DNA from: Flavihumibacter sp.
GTDB taxonomy: Bacteria; Bacteroidota; Bacteroidia; Chitinophagales; Chitinophagaceae
Direction: 5' to 3'
Assembly: GCA_025455285.1 (NCBI GenBank)
Contig: JALOMU010000098.1
Span: forward strand, 1-10,607
Length of the DNA stretch: 10,607 nt
Shown: piece by piece, positions 1 through 6,982 of the stretch
Position numbering within the stretch: the first letter of the stretch is position 1
Layout: each line of letters opens with the position of its first letter
Made by a program: the position numbers and the translations under genes
Notes under the pieces: model-generated
The model's input: only the letters and a program-made list of their open reading frames with translations
What the model was told of the DNA's origin: nothing
Databases searched by the model: none

Positions 1-225
1 AGGTTGGGTGATTTTTTCAAAAATGGAATCGCGCAGGGCAGGAGGAGGTGCAACCGCACCGGCCATGGCACTGGCTTCCAGGCTGGCTTCAAAGGCATCG
101 CGTGCAGCCCGAACTTCAGGATAGGCAGCGCACATACGCTCCAGTTCCTGCTGTTCCGCCTGATCTGCGAGTCCCAGTACACAGCTTTCAATGCTGCCAC
201 TTTCTATGTATTCCTGCACATTCAC
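1..225 (-). CDS. RskA-like anti-sigma factor, N-terminal part (cut by window edge)
   Basis: Only the first 75 codons are in the window; the gene runs on beyond base 1. The N-terminus (VNVQEYIESGSIESCVLGLA, then an acidic helix and a PEVRAARDAFE stretch) has the pattern of the anti-sigma domain of RskA-type regulators, where a short helical region binds the cognate ECF sigma factor. In known family members a single membrane helix and a periplasmic RskA domain follow; both would lie outside the window. The likely start is GTG at 225-223. It overlaps the sigma factor stop (TGA, 224-222) as GTGA, a classic translational-coupling arrangement that keeps regulator and sigma factor in step. The nearby ATG at 221-219 is out of frame. 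The pairing with an ECF sigma factor is seen directly; the membrane topology is inferred from the family. Confidence 0.8.
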   Translation of the reverse strand, partial: MNVQEYIESGSIESCVLGLADQAEQQELERMCAAYPEVRAARDAFEASLEASAMAGAVAPPPALRDSIFEKITQP

Positions 226-761
226 GTTAAAAATTTTCTAAGTTGCAGCAAGGCGGCACGGATTCTCGTTTTCACGGTTCCCAGGGGGATATCCAGCAGC
301 TTTGCTATTTCCTCATGCGTATATCCTTTCAGATAAGCCAGGTCGATTAATACCCGGTGTTCTTCTTTCAATTGCCCGATTACTTTCGATAAGCCTATAT
401 GATCCAGTGAAGGATTAGTTCCCTCCGGCTGAATATGTACGTCAGAATCCAGTTCCCGGTTTTTCTGACTGTTTTGGTAGGCTTTGGAACGGGTCATGTC
501 TATGGCCGCATTCCGGGCAATGTTCAACATCCAGGTAAACAATCTTCCCTTAGATGCATCATAGGTCTCGATCCTTCGCCAGATGTTTACGAAAACTTCC
601 TGCAAAACATCCGATGCGAGAGCCTGATCAGGAATAATTTGAAGTATCACACCATTTAAGGCACCTGCATAATGATCATACAGATACTTAAAAGCAGTCT
701 CCTCTTTTTGCCGGAGCAATTGAACCAGTTCCGGTTCTGTGTATGTGTTAGCAGTTGTCAA
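222..761 (-). CDS. ECF-type RNA polymerase sigma factor (SigK/RskA-like pair)
   Basis: This 179-aa protein has the two-domain ECF layout. Sigma region 2 spans about residues 24-92, with DVLQEVFVNIWRRIETYD (51-68) and FTWMLNIARNAAIDMTRSK. Region 4 spans about 125-175, with the helix-turn-helix THEEIAKLLDIPLGTVKTR (148-166) that contacts the -35 region. It should direct RNA polymerase to a small regulon and be held inactive by the anti-sigma factor encoded next to it. The start is unusual: an in-frame TGA at 779-777 leaves TTG at 761-759 as the only plausible start, with no clear ribosome binding site. gcvH ends 7 nt upstream, so expression by read-through and coupled translation from gcvH is likely. 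The family assignment is firm; the regulon and the inducing signal cannot be read from this sequence. Confidence 0.92.
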   Translation of the reverse strand: MTTANTYTEPELVQLLRQKEETAFKYLYDHYAGALNGVILQIIPDQALASDVLQEVFVNIWRRIETYDASKGRLFTWMLNIARNAAIDMTRSKAYQNSQKNRELDSDVHIQPEGTNPSLDHIGLSKVIGQLKEEHRVLIDLAYLKGYTHEEIAKLLDIPLGTVKTRIRAALLQLRKFLT

Positions 762-768
762 GAAGGAT

Positions 769-1146
769 TTATCCGATCAGTGTCTTATAACCTTCCGCAT
801 CCAGCAGGGCTTCCACATCCGCCGGATTGGAAACTGTCATTTTAATCATCCAGCCTTCACCATAGGGGTCGGAGTTTACCAGCTCTGGACTACCAGACAA
901 GGCCGGGTTTACTTCATTAATGGTTCCGCTTACAGGCAAGAACAGATCTGATACGGTTTTAACAGCTTCTACAGTTCCAAACACAGCTTCTGCATCCAGA
1001 TTTTTACCAACTGTTTCGATTTCCACATATACAATATCACCCAATTCCCCCTGAGCGAAATCAGTGATGCCAATGGTTGCAATATTTCCTTCCAGTTTGA
1101 TCCATTCGTGATCTTTCGTATACTTTAATGCTGCAGGGATATTCAT
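769..1146 (-). CDS. gcvH: Glycine cleavage system H protein (lipoyl carrier)
   Basis: This 125-aa protein has the usual length for GcvH. It is the soluble lipoylated shuttle that carries the aminomethyl group between the P, T and L proteins of the glycine cleavage complex, feeding one-carbon units to tetrahydrofolate. It shows the family start ([14 protein letters not shown], residues 8-21), [17 protein letters not shown] (26-42), the lipoylation site EAVKTVSD with the acceptor lysine at residue 63, and [13 protein letters not shown] near the C-terminus. Start is ATG at 1146. Upstream lies a 34-bp heptanucleotide repeat array and then the isomerase gene. Downstream, the ECF sigma gene starts 7 nt after the stop. 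No gcvP or gcvT is in the window, so the rest of the complex is encoded elsewhere. Recognition is secure. Confidence 0.96.
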   Translation of the reverse strand: MNIPAALKYTKDHEWIKLEGNIATIGITDFAQGELGDIVYVEIETVGKNLDAEAVFGTVEAVKTVSDLFLPVSGTINEVNPALSGSPELVNSDPYGEGWMIKMTVSNPADVEALLDAEGYKTLIG

Positions 1147-1176
1147 GTCTTGACGTTTTGTGCTGCAAAATATGGA

Positions 1177-1210
1177 GAATTATGAATTATGAAGTATGAA
1201 TTATGAATTA
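1177..1210. repeat. Heptanucleotide tandem array, unit GAATTAT, about 4.9 copies
   Basis: Five head-to-tail copies of the 7-mer GAATTAT occupy 1177-1210. Copies 1, 2 and 4 are exact, copy 3 is GAAGTAT (one mismatch), and copy 5 lacks its last base. The array fills most of the gap between the isomerase gene and gcvH. Its end at 1210-1208 supplies the isomerase stop codon (TAA on the minus strand). Its other end lies about 30 nt upstream of the gcvH ATG, so it sits where gcvH promoter elements could be. It is AT-rich and prone to slippage. No function can be assigned from sequence. Confidence 0.85.
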
Positions 1211-1915
1211 GGGCCGGCGGACGAGCCGGACTTTCCTAATCACAACCGGCTCGAGAGGGCGGTCTCCACCTGTACGGCCACTGGTTTTGATTGCCGCGAT
1301 GGAATCCACCACCTCCAGACTATTGATCACTTCTCCATAGATCGTATAGGCCTGATCCAGGTGCGGGGCTCCACCAATTGTTTTGTAAACAGCTCTGTGC
1401 TCCTCAGGTAATTTCCGGCCATTCAGGCGATGGATTTCAACCGAGTCGAGGGACTGATCTGTAAACACCCTGCCCTGCACAATATAAAACTGGCTGCCAC
1501 TGCTGGCTCTTTCTGGATTCACATTATCGCCCATGCGGGCAGCTGCCAACACTCCCTTGCGGTGAAAATACTGCGGACGGATCTCAGCCGGAATAGTATA
1601 TCCGGGTCCACCACTTCCCAGCTTAGCCGTATCGGCAGCTTTTCTGGATTTAGGATCCCCGGCCTGAATCATAAAGTCCTGAATTACCCTGTGGAATTGA
1701 ATACCATTATAAAAACCGGATCTTACCAGACGGATGAAGTTATCACGATGCAAAGGTGTTTCATCGTATAATCGTAGCCGTATGGTACCCTTGCTGGTTT
1801 GTAGTTCCACATCCCTGTTCTGTAATCTTTTAGGGATAGGAGCCCCCGCTTTGGGACTGCAACCTATTAATAGAGCACCTAACACCAGGCTTAAGGTTAA
1901 TAACCTACAACTCAT
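1208..1915 (-). CDS. Cyclophilin-type peptidyl-prolyl cis-trans isomerase, lipoprotein
   Basis: The protein is predicted to speed cis-trans isomerisation of X-Pro bonds outside the cytoplasm. The chosen start (ATG 1915, 235 aa) gives a compact lipoprotein leader, CRLLTLSLVLGALLIGC, with a lipobox ending at Cys19. It would then be anchored to a membrane by its lipidated cysteine. The cyclophilin core follows: FHRVIQDFMIQAGDP from residue 74, containing the catalytic-type Arg plus Phe, Met and Gln, then GSQFYIVQ at 140-147 and LDQAYTIYGEV near 187-197. The Trp and His of eukaryotic cyclophilin A in that last region are replaced, so cyclosporin sensitivity would be low (inference). An alternative ATG at 1939 adds 8 residues and would overlap the upstream gene by 35 nt instead of 11. 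Either way the start lies inside the 114-aa gene's end, which suggests co-transcription. The stop codon lies in the heptanucleotide array. Confidence 0.9.
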   Translation of the reverse strand: MSCRLLTLSLVLGALLIGCSPKAGAPIPKRLQNRDVELQTSKGTIRLRLYDETPLHRDNFIRLVRSGFYNGIQFHRVIQDFMIQAGDPKSRKAADTAKLGSGGPGYTIPAEIRPQYFHRKGVLAAARMGDNVNPERASSGSQFYIVQGRVFTDQSLDSVEIHRLNGRKLPEEHRAVYKTIGGAPHLDQAYTIYGEVINSLEVVDSIAAIKTSGRTGGDRPLEPVVIRKVRLVRRP

Positions 1916-2249
1916 TTTTATCAAAATAGAGTAAAACATGATCTTTTAAAAAGAGCTCCTGCTCATTCGGAGGCAGAATTGGCAGGTCTTTTAATTGCCT
2001 GAAATGAGGCCAGCCATCGCGATCACGCCCTTCCAGTTCATAATAGCCGCTTTGGGCCAACAGGCTGCATACAGCCACATGCATCAGATCCTGCTTTTGT
2101 TCCTTGCTGAACTTTTCCTTTACTTCTCCCAGTTCCTGGATCCCGATCAGGAATAATATCGTTTCCATATCTGGCTTCTTACCGAAACGCTCCACCAGCT
2201 TAGCTTCCAGGTTCCACCAGCGCACCTGTAAATCGTCCTGTACATTCAT
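1905..2249 (-). CDS. Conserved hypothetical protein, 114 aa
   Basis: This soluble-looking 114-aa protein has no signal peptide or membrane segment. It is largely helical in appearance, with conserved-looking blocks WWNLEAKLVERFGKKPDME (residues 11-29), TILFLIGIQELG (30-41) and SGYYELEGRDRDGWPHF. The text resembles a short hypothetical protein I associate with Bacteroidota genomes, but I cannot assign a function. It is the first gene of the minus-strand run and overlaps the isomerase start, so the two are probably co-transcribed. The ATG at 2249-2247 lies only 4 nt downstream of a TAnnTTTG box (2261-2254), so its mRNA may be leaderless or nearly so. It is clearly coding: the length is sustained, it is packed against its neighbour, and no other frame offers a better gene. 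Confidence 0.8.
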   Translation of the reverse strand: MNVQDDLQVRWWNLEAKLVERFGKKPDMETILFLIGIQELGEVKEKFSKEQKQDLMHVAVCSLLAQSGYYELEGRDRDGWPHFRQLKDLPILPPNEQELFLKDHVLLYFDKNEL

Positions 2250-2253
2250 GGTA

Positions 2254-2261
2254 CAAAGATA
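2254..2261 (-). promoter_or_regulatory. Putative -7 box (TAnnTTTG) for the 114-aa gene and isomerase
   Basis: Read on the minus strand, 2261-2254 is TATCTTTG, an exact match to the Bacteroidota -7 consensus TAnnTTTG. It lies 4 nt before the ATG at 2249. No good -33 TTG was found at the usual spacing: the nearest is about 26 nt upstream of the box rather than about 19-21. The call therefore rests on the -7 element and its position. Confidence 0.42.
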
Positions 2262-2276
2262 ACCGGACGGGTCACT

Positions 2277-2284
2277 TATATTTG
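2277..2284 (+). promoter_or_regulatory. Putative -7 box (TAnnTTTG) for serS
   Basis: TATATTTG at 2277-2284 matches the Bacteroidota -7 consensus TAnnTTTG. It ends 18 nt before the serS ATG at 2303, leaving a leader of roughly a dozen nt. A TTG inside this box opens the longer serS reading frame, which argues against that TTG being the translation start. No clear -33 TTG is visible upstream. Confidence 0.42.
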
Positions 2285-2302
2285 CGTCAAATTCAAAAAG
2301 AG

Positions 2303-3571
2303 ATGTTACAGGTGAATTTTATCAGGCAGAACGCTGATTTCGTGAAGGAAAGACTGGCCGTAAAACATTTTTCCCAGTTGAACCTCGTGGATGAGCTGAT
2401 CGCACTGGATGAAAAAAGAAGAAAACTCCAGTTTGAGCGGGATGAATTGCAAAGCAAGGTGAATGCGGCATCCAAAGAAATCGGCAACCTGATGAAATCG
2501 GGCAAGAAAGAGGAGGCAGAGGCGCTGAAAGCGGAAGTGGCTGCAATTAAAGTACAAATGGAAGATACATCTGAACTGGCCGACCTCGAAACAGCGGTTC
2601 ATGATATCCTGGTGCAACTGCCCAACCTGCCGGCTGCAGAAGTGCCTCTTGGTCGCACACCGGAAGAAAATGTAGTAGTTCGGGAAGGAGGCATGAAGCC
2701 GGTTCTGGCTGCAGGATCCAAGCCCCACTGGGACCTGGTATCACAGTATGGCCTGATCGATTTTGAACTGGGTAACAAAATTACTGGCAGTGGGTTCCCC
2801 GTATATAAAAACCAGGGTGCCAAATTGCAACGTGCATTGATCAGTTATTTCCTGGATTATAATACGGCTGCTGGTTATGTAGAGTACCTGCCTCCGCATA
2901 TGGTGAATGAGGCATCTGCTTACGGAACAGGACAATTGCCCGACAAAGAAGGGCAGATGTATCACGCCACCGCAGATAATTTTTACCTGATTCCCACAGC
3001 TGAAGTACCGGTTACCAATATTTACCGCGATGAGATTCTGAATGCGAATGAACTTCCTGTGAAGATGACTGCCTATACACCCTGTTTCAGAAGAGAGGCT
3101 GGTAGTTATGGTAAAGATGTTCGTGGTTTAAACCGTCTACACCAGTTTGATAAAGTGGAAGTAGTGCAACTGGTGCATCCAGATACCAGTTATGGTGTTT
3201 TGGAAGAAATGGTGTTGCATGTTGAGAAGCTCTTACAAAACCTGGAACTGCCTTACCGCATTCTTCGGTTATGCGGCGGCGATATGGGCTTCACTTCCGC
3301 ACTCACCTATGATTTTGAAGTGTACAGTGCTGCACAGGAAAAATGGCTCGAAGTGAGTTCGGTTTCCAATTTTGAAGCCTATCAGACCAACCGGATGAAA
3401 ATCCGGTTCAAAGATGAAAAAGGCAAAACACAATTATTGCATTCTTTGAATGGTAGTTCTATGGCCCTGCCAAGAATAGTTGCTGCTCTGCTGGAGAACA
3501 ATCAAACCCCGGAGGGGATAAGATTACCCAAAGCAGTACAGCCTTATTTTGGCAGTGAGTGGATTAAATAA
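2303..3571 (+). CDS. serS: Seryl-tRNA synthetase
   Basis: This 422-aa class II aminoacyl-tRNA synthetase charges tRNA-Ser (and tRNA-Sec where present) with serine in the cytoplasm, using ATP. Residues about 23-105 form the long, charged antiparallel coiled-coil arm that grips the tRNA variable arm. The catalytic core shows PTAEVP (about 231-236, serine-binding TxE), motif 2 as CFRREAGSYG (261-270), GGDMGFTSALTYDFEVY, and motif 3 as NGSSMALPRIVAALLENNQ (383-401) with its ATP-binding arginine. Length is normal for the family. I chose ATG 2303 because the only upstream candidate in frame, TTG 2282, sits inside a promoter-like box and would add seven residues before the typical N-terminus MLQVNFIRQN. 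It is transcribed alone and is followed 19 nt after the stop by a strong terminator. Confidence 0.97.
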   Translation: MLQVNFIRQNADFVKERLAVKHFSQLNLVDELIALDEKRRKLQFERDELQSKVNAASKEIGNLMKSGKKEEAEALKAEVAAIKVQMEDTSELADLETAVHDILVQLPNLPAAEVPLGRTPEENVVVREGGMKPVLAAGSKPHWDLVSQYGLIDFELGNKITGSGFPVYKNQGAKLQRALISYFLDYNTAAGYVEYLPPHMVNEASAYGTGQLPDKEGQMYHATADNFYLIPTAEVPVTNIYRDEILNANELPVKMTAYTPCFRREAGSYGKDVRGLNRLHQFDKVEVVQLVHPDTSYGVLEEMVLHVEKLLQNLELPYRILRLCGGDMGFTSALTYDFEVYSAAQEKWLEVSSVSNFEAYQTNRMKIRFKDEKGKTQLLHSLNGSSMALPRIVAALLENNQTPEGIRLPKAVQPYFGSEWIK

Positions 3572-3590
3572 ACAATTTCCAATCAGCTTA

Positions 3591-3620
3591 AAAAAATCCG
3601 TGGACAACCACGGATTTTTT
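3591..3620 (+). terminator. Intrinsic terminator after serS
   Basis: A perfect 13-bp inverted repeat (3591-3603 and 3608-3620) flanks a 4-nt ACAA loop. The GC-rich core TCCGTGG/CCACGGA is followed by six T residues. The run of A on the left side makes it able to work in both directions, but only serS runs into it in this window. Confidence 0.92.
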
Positions 3621-3680
3621 ATTTAGGAATGATTAAACTCCAGCAATCCATACTGGTCTTAGATAACAAAATCATATCAC

Positions 3681-4969
3681 TTGAGAATTTCTCAAACTAC
3701 TATTCAACATCTTGCCTGGAGAGCAGGGTTTGGTCCTGCTGCAGCAGAACTACCTGATATCCGAAAAGCGAAGCTGGCAGAATTCAGAAAAGCCTTGTTT
3801 AAGGATTCCGTTAACCCGCCAGTTTTTTTGGAATCAGTAAAAAATCCCTACGAAGGAATGACTGTTGAGGAGGTTGGTAAAAAAATGAGAGGAGCCACTG
3901 AGGAAGAAAGAAAAGAGTTGAGAAATTTTAACCAGGAGGGAATTAAAAAGCTGAATCGGCTCTGGGTAAAAGAAATGATCAGCAGCAAGGCGCAACTCCG
4001 GGAGAAGATGGCATTTTTCTGGCATGATCATTTTGCCTGTAGAACCGGTAATGTTTTGCATCTGCAACAATACCTTCAGGTAATCAGAAGCCATGCATTG
4101 GGGAAGTTCCCGGATTTATTGATGGCCGTTAGTAAGTCTGCGGCTATGATCAATTATCTGAATGCCAATCAGAACAGAAAAAACAGTCCGAATGAAAACT
4201 TTGCCAGGGAAGTAATGGAATTGTTTACCGTTGGTAAAGGAAATTATTCAGAAGAGGATATCAAAGAAGCAGCCCGGGCATTTACAGGATGGACAGCCAC
4301 TTATTCGGGTGAATAAAAATTTACCGCTTTTTTGTTAATGAAGAGATTGATGAAAAAATAGTTGCTTCACTTGCCAGCGGGTTCTATGCATCAGGATATG
4401 ATATCGGTAAACTCATGCAAACCATATTTTCTGCGGACTGGTTTTATCAAAAGAAAAACATCGGCAACCGAATTAAATCGCCCATTGAATTGTGGGTTGG
4501 AATAAACCGGCAATTGCCCATGGACTTTGATAATGAAGAGGCGGCCATTAATTTTCAACGGATAATGGGCCATGTATTGTTTAATCCGCCTAACGTAGCC
4601 GGATGGCCTTCTGGAAATACCTGGATTGATAGCAGTTCATTGATGTACCGCCTGCAATTACCAAAAATAGTTAGTGCAGGAACAGATATTTCCGTTACCC
4701 TTAAAGCAGATGATGATGTGCAAATGGGAAAGACAGCCAGACCCATCCGGGCACTTTCAGCTACAATAAAATGGCCGCTGTATTTCCAGTCATTCGTGGG
4801 TATCGATATTGAAAAATTGCGGGAGGAACTGAAGCTGTTTCTATTGCAATCCAATACTAGTCCATCTGATCATATGCTGGATAAATACAGTAAGCAGGAT
4901 AGCAGGGAAGCGTTACTTGCCAGTCGCAGTATCTTACTAATGCAGTGTCCGGAATACCAATATTGTTAA
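3681..4969 (+). pseudogene. DUF1800 family protein, broken by an internal deletion and frame change
   Basis: The N-terminal half (3681-4316) reads HLAWRAGFGPA at residues 10-20, then FFWHDHFA, then AREVMELFTVGKGNYSEEDI (176-195) and AFTGWTATYSGE, followed by TAA at 4314. All are family hallmarks. The C-terminal half resumes in another frame directly after the stop: KIYRFFVNEEIDEKIVASL from 4316, then IKSPIELWVG and NPPNVAGWPSGNTWIDSSS, ending at 4969. In intact members about 40 residues, including the FVFRxxxHD and GKTGNF region, lie between these blocks. Here they are missing and the frame is off, so this looks like a deletion rather than a simple indel. The start is also weak: TTG at 3681, with a TAG at 3660 and no in-frame ATG between them. 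DUF1800 genes commonly precede DUF1501 genes, as here (gap 15 nt). The function of the intact family is unknown; it is probably exported. Two separate proteins remain an unlikely alternative. Confidence 0.85.
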
Positions 4970-4984
4970 CTCCATACATTTCCT

Positions 4985-6181
4985 ATGTTACTTAAAAGAA
5001 GATCATTTATTAAGGGGTCGGGACTGGCAACGGCGTCATTGATGATGCCCCGGTTTTTGCATGCATTTGATGCAGATGATAAAGTGCCAGCGGGAAATAA
5101 GGTGTTGGTGGTTTTGCAGCTAAGCGGTGGAAATGATGGATTGAATACCGTAATTCCTTATCGCAATGATATTTACTATAAATCCAGACCTGGAATTGCA
5201 ATTGCAAAAGAAAATGCAATTCGCCTGACGGATGAAACAGGCTTGCATCCATCACTGAATTATTTGGGTAAGCTCTATGAGCAAGGAGCGCTGGGTATTC
5301 TCAATAATGTTGGGTATCCGGAACCCGATCGCTCTCATTTCAGAAGTATGGATATCTGGCAGAGTGCGAGTGCAGCAAATCAATATTGGGAAACCGGTTG
5401 GCTGGGCAGATTCCTGGATGACCAATGCAAAGACTGCAATCATTCTACACAGGCCATTGAGATCGATGATATGCTAAGTCTCGCTTTAAAAGGAAAGGCA
5501 AAAAACGGATTTGCGTTTAAGGATCTGCGTAAGTTGTACCAGGCGGCACGATCACCTTTTCTGCAGGATCTGCTGAATGCACATGATCGGGAGCATGCGG
5601 AACATACTGCCTCCTATCTCTATAAAACATTGGCGGATACAAAAAAGAGTACAGCCTATATCTATGAGCATAGTCAGCAGGTAGCAACCGGTGTTTATCC
5701 TAACCATGAATTAGGTCGCAATTTAAAGACGGTTGCATCTTTGATTCTTTCAGATATCAACACGAAAGTGTATTATGTATCCATTGGAAGTTTTGATACG
5801 CATGTGGCACAGGATCAGCAGCAATCGCGCTTGTTTAGTCAGATCAATGAGGCCCTGCAGGCATTTGTAACGGATCTCAAAAAGAACAACCGCTTTGAAG
5901 ATGTACTGATTATGAGTTTCTCAGAATTCGGAAGAAGAGTGGCACAGAATGCAAGCAGGGGAACTGATCATGGGAGTGCCAATAATATGTTTTTTATATC
6001 AGGGGGCTTGAAGCAGAAAGGCTTACTAAATGAACTGGATGATTTAACTTCTCTGAAGCTCGGTGATCTGCAATACAAAATAGACTTCCGCCGCGTATAT
6101 GCCACCGTGCTGGAGAACTGGTTAAACGTAAAAGCGGAGCCGATTCTTGGCAATGCCTTTGAACCGCTCCGCTTTATATAA
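4985..6181 (+). CDS. DUF1501 family protein, Tat-type leader
   Basis: This 398-aa protein appears intact. The N-terminus KRRSFIKGSGLATASLMMP (residues 4-22) is a twin-arginine-like signal, suggesting export in folded form. Family hallmarks are LQLSGGNDGLNTVIPYRNDI (45-62), GSFDTH (268-273), SFSEFGRR (311-318) and GTDHGSANNMFFISGG (326-341). DUF1501 is distantly related to the sulfatase/alkaline phosphatase superfamily, and the Asp/His residues in GSFDTH and GTDHG are plausible metal ligands, but no substrate is known. The start is ATG 4985, 15 nt after the end of the DUF1800 remnant, so the two were presumably one operon. This gene stays open although its partner is broken, so either the partner was lost recently or DUF1501 works without it. 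It converges on the DUF1080 gene. Confidence 0.93.
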   Translation: MLLKRRSFIKGSGLATASLMMPRFLHAFDADDKVPAGNKVLVVLQLSGGNDGLNTVIPYRNDIYYKSRPGIAIAKENAIRLTDETGLHPSLNYLGKLYEQGALGILNNVGYPEPDRSHFRSMDIWQSASAANQYWETGWLGRFLDDQCKDCNHSTQAIEIDDMLSLALKGKAKNGFAFKDLRKLYQAARSPFLQDLLNAHDREHAEHTASYLYKTLADTKKSTAYIYEHSQQVATGVYPNHELGRNLKTVASLILSDINTKVYYVSIGSFDTHVAQDQQQSRLFSQINEALQAFVTDLKKNNRFEDVLIMSFSEFGRRVAQNASRGTDHGSANNMFFISGGLKQKGLLNELDDLTSLKLGDLQYKIDFRRVYATVLENWLNVKAEPILGNAFEPLRFI

Positions 6182-6244
6182 TTTCTTTGTCAGATCGGGA
6201 TGCCATCCTCAAGGAAGGAAAGGCTCTGACTGGTTTGGGAAAGA

Positions 6245-6982
6245 TTACAATTTGCGAACCCAGATATTCCGGAAACTCACCGGGTTGCCATGGTCCTGGA
6301 GTTTGATTCCCATTGGGCCATGTTTTTTGTAAGTAGCAATTCCAATGAATTCGGTGGCGCCGGCAATAGCGGTATTGTTCTGAATCAGCACACCATTGTG
6401 TAACACAGTAATTCTTGCAGGTGATTTCAGCATTCCGTTATCAAGGAAACGAGGTGCTGTAAAAATAACATCGTAGGTCTGCCATTCACCCGGACCTTTA
6501 CTCGCATTCACCATCGGCATGGTTTGCTTGTAAATGCTTCCGGCCTGACCATTTGAATAGGTAGTGTTGCCATAACTATCCAGTACCTGCAACTCGTATT
6601 GTTCCATCAGGAAAACTCCACTGTTGCCTCTGCCCTGGCCTTCACTTTCTACCTTTGCCGGTGTTCTCCATTCGATATGCAGTTGAAAATCTTCAAAGAC
6701 CTGTTTGGTTTTGATATCACCGGTTCCGGCCTTTACAGTGAAGATGCCATTCTCTACTACCCAGGCAGCAGGAGTAGATCCATCTTTTGCACTCACCCAT
6801 TCAGAGAGATTTTTACCATCAAAGAGCACGATAGCATCTGATGGTGCCTGTTGAGCTGAACCTGGATTAATAACCGGGGGTACCGGATTCCATTGCTCTG
6901 TCAGTTTTGGATCTTTCTGTGCAAAACAGGCACTGAAGCTGAAGCCTGCCAGGAGGCATGCCGATAAGAATTGTTTTTTCAT
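6245..6982 (-). CDS. Secreted DUF1080 protein (3-keto-disaccharide hydrolase-like domain)
   Basis: This 245-aa protein begins with a signal peptide (MKKQFLSACLLAGFSFSACFAQ). Cleavage after FAQ is most likely; lipidation at Cys19 is possible, but the box FSAC is a poor lipobox. The rest is a single DUF1080 domain with a jelly-roll, concanavalin-like fold: IVLFDGKNLSEW (51-62), GRGNSGVFL (117-125), YELQVLDSYGN (129-139), GSIYKQ (148-153), GEWQTYDVIFTAPRF (165-179) and IKLQDHGNPVSFRNIWVR (226-243). Some family members hydrolyse 3-keto-glycosides; others only bind or have unknown roles, so the activity here is an inference. It acts outside the cytoplasm. It lies 71 bp downstream of the lectin gene on the same strand without a visible terminator between, so co-transcription is possible. 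Start is ATG 6982. Confidence 0.92.
   Translation of the reverse strand: MKKQFLSACLLAGFSFSACFAQKDPKLTEQWNPVPPVINPGSAQQAPSDAIVLFDGKNLSEWVSAKDGSTPAAWVVENGIFTVKAGTGDIKTKQVFEDFQLHIEWRTPAKVESEGQGRGNSGVFLMEQYELQVLDSYGNTTYSNGQAGSIYKQTMPMVNASKGPGEWQTYDVIFTAPRFLDNGMLKSPARITVLHNGVLIQNNTAIAGATEFIGIATYKKHGPMGIKLQDHGNPVSFRNIWVRKL

Noticed and set aside
753..761. TTGACA on the minus strand at the sigma factor start, looking like a sigma-70 -35 box.
   Set aside because: It is the start codon and second codon of the gene, no matching -10 follows, and Bacteroidota use a different promoter consensus.
2282..2302. Upstream TTG start extending serS by seven residues.
   Set aside because: The TTG lies inside a TAnnTTTG promoter-like box, and the added residues precede the normal N-terminus MLQVNFIRQN.
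2306..2965. Several minus-strand open frames across serS, and similar shadow frames opposite gyrB, the lectin gene and the isomerase.
   Set aside because: They lie antisense to strongly conserved genes, have cysteine- and proline-rich random-looking translations and no family motifs.
3629..3760. Short plus-strand frame opening at ATG 3629 after an AGGA, ending in a TGA near 3757.
   Set aside because: It overlaps the well-supported DUF1800 N-terminus in another frame, and its translation (MIKLQQSILVLDNKIISLEN...) resembles nothing I recognise. It is most likely chance.
6189..6230. Inverted repeat GTCAGA...TCTGAC between the convergent DUF1501 and DUF1080 genes, considered as a terminator.
   Set aside because: The arms are only 6 bp with about 30 nt between them, the inner pairing is imperfect, and there is no T-tract on either strand.
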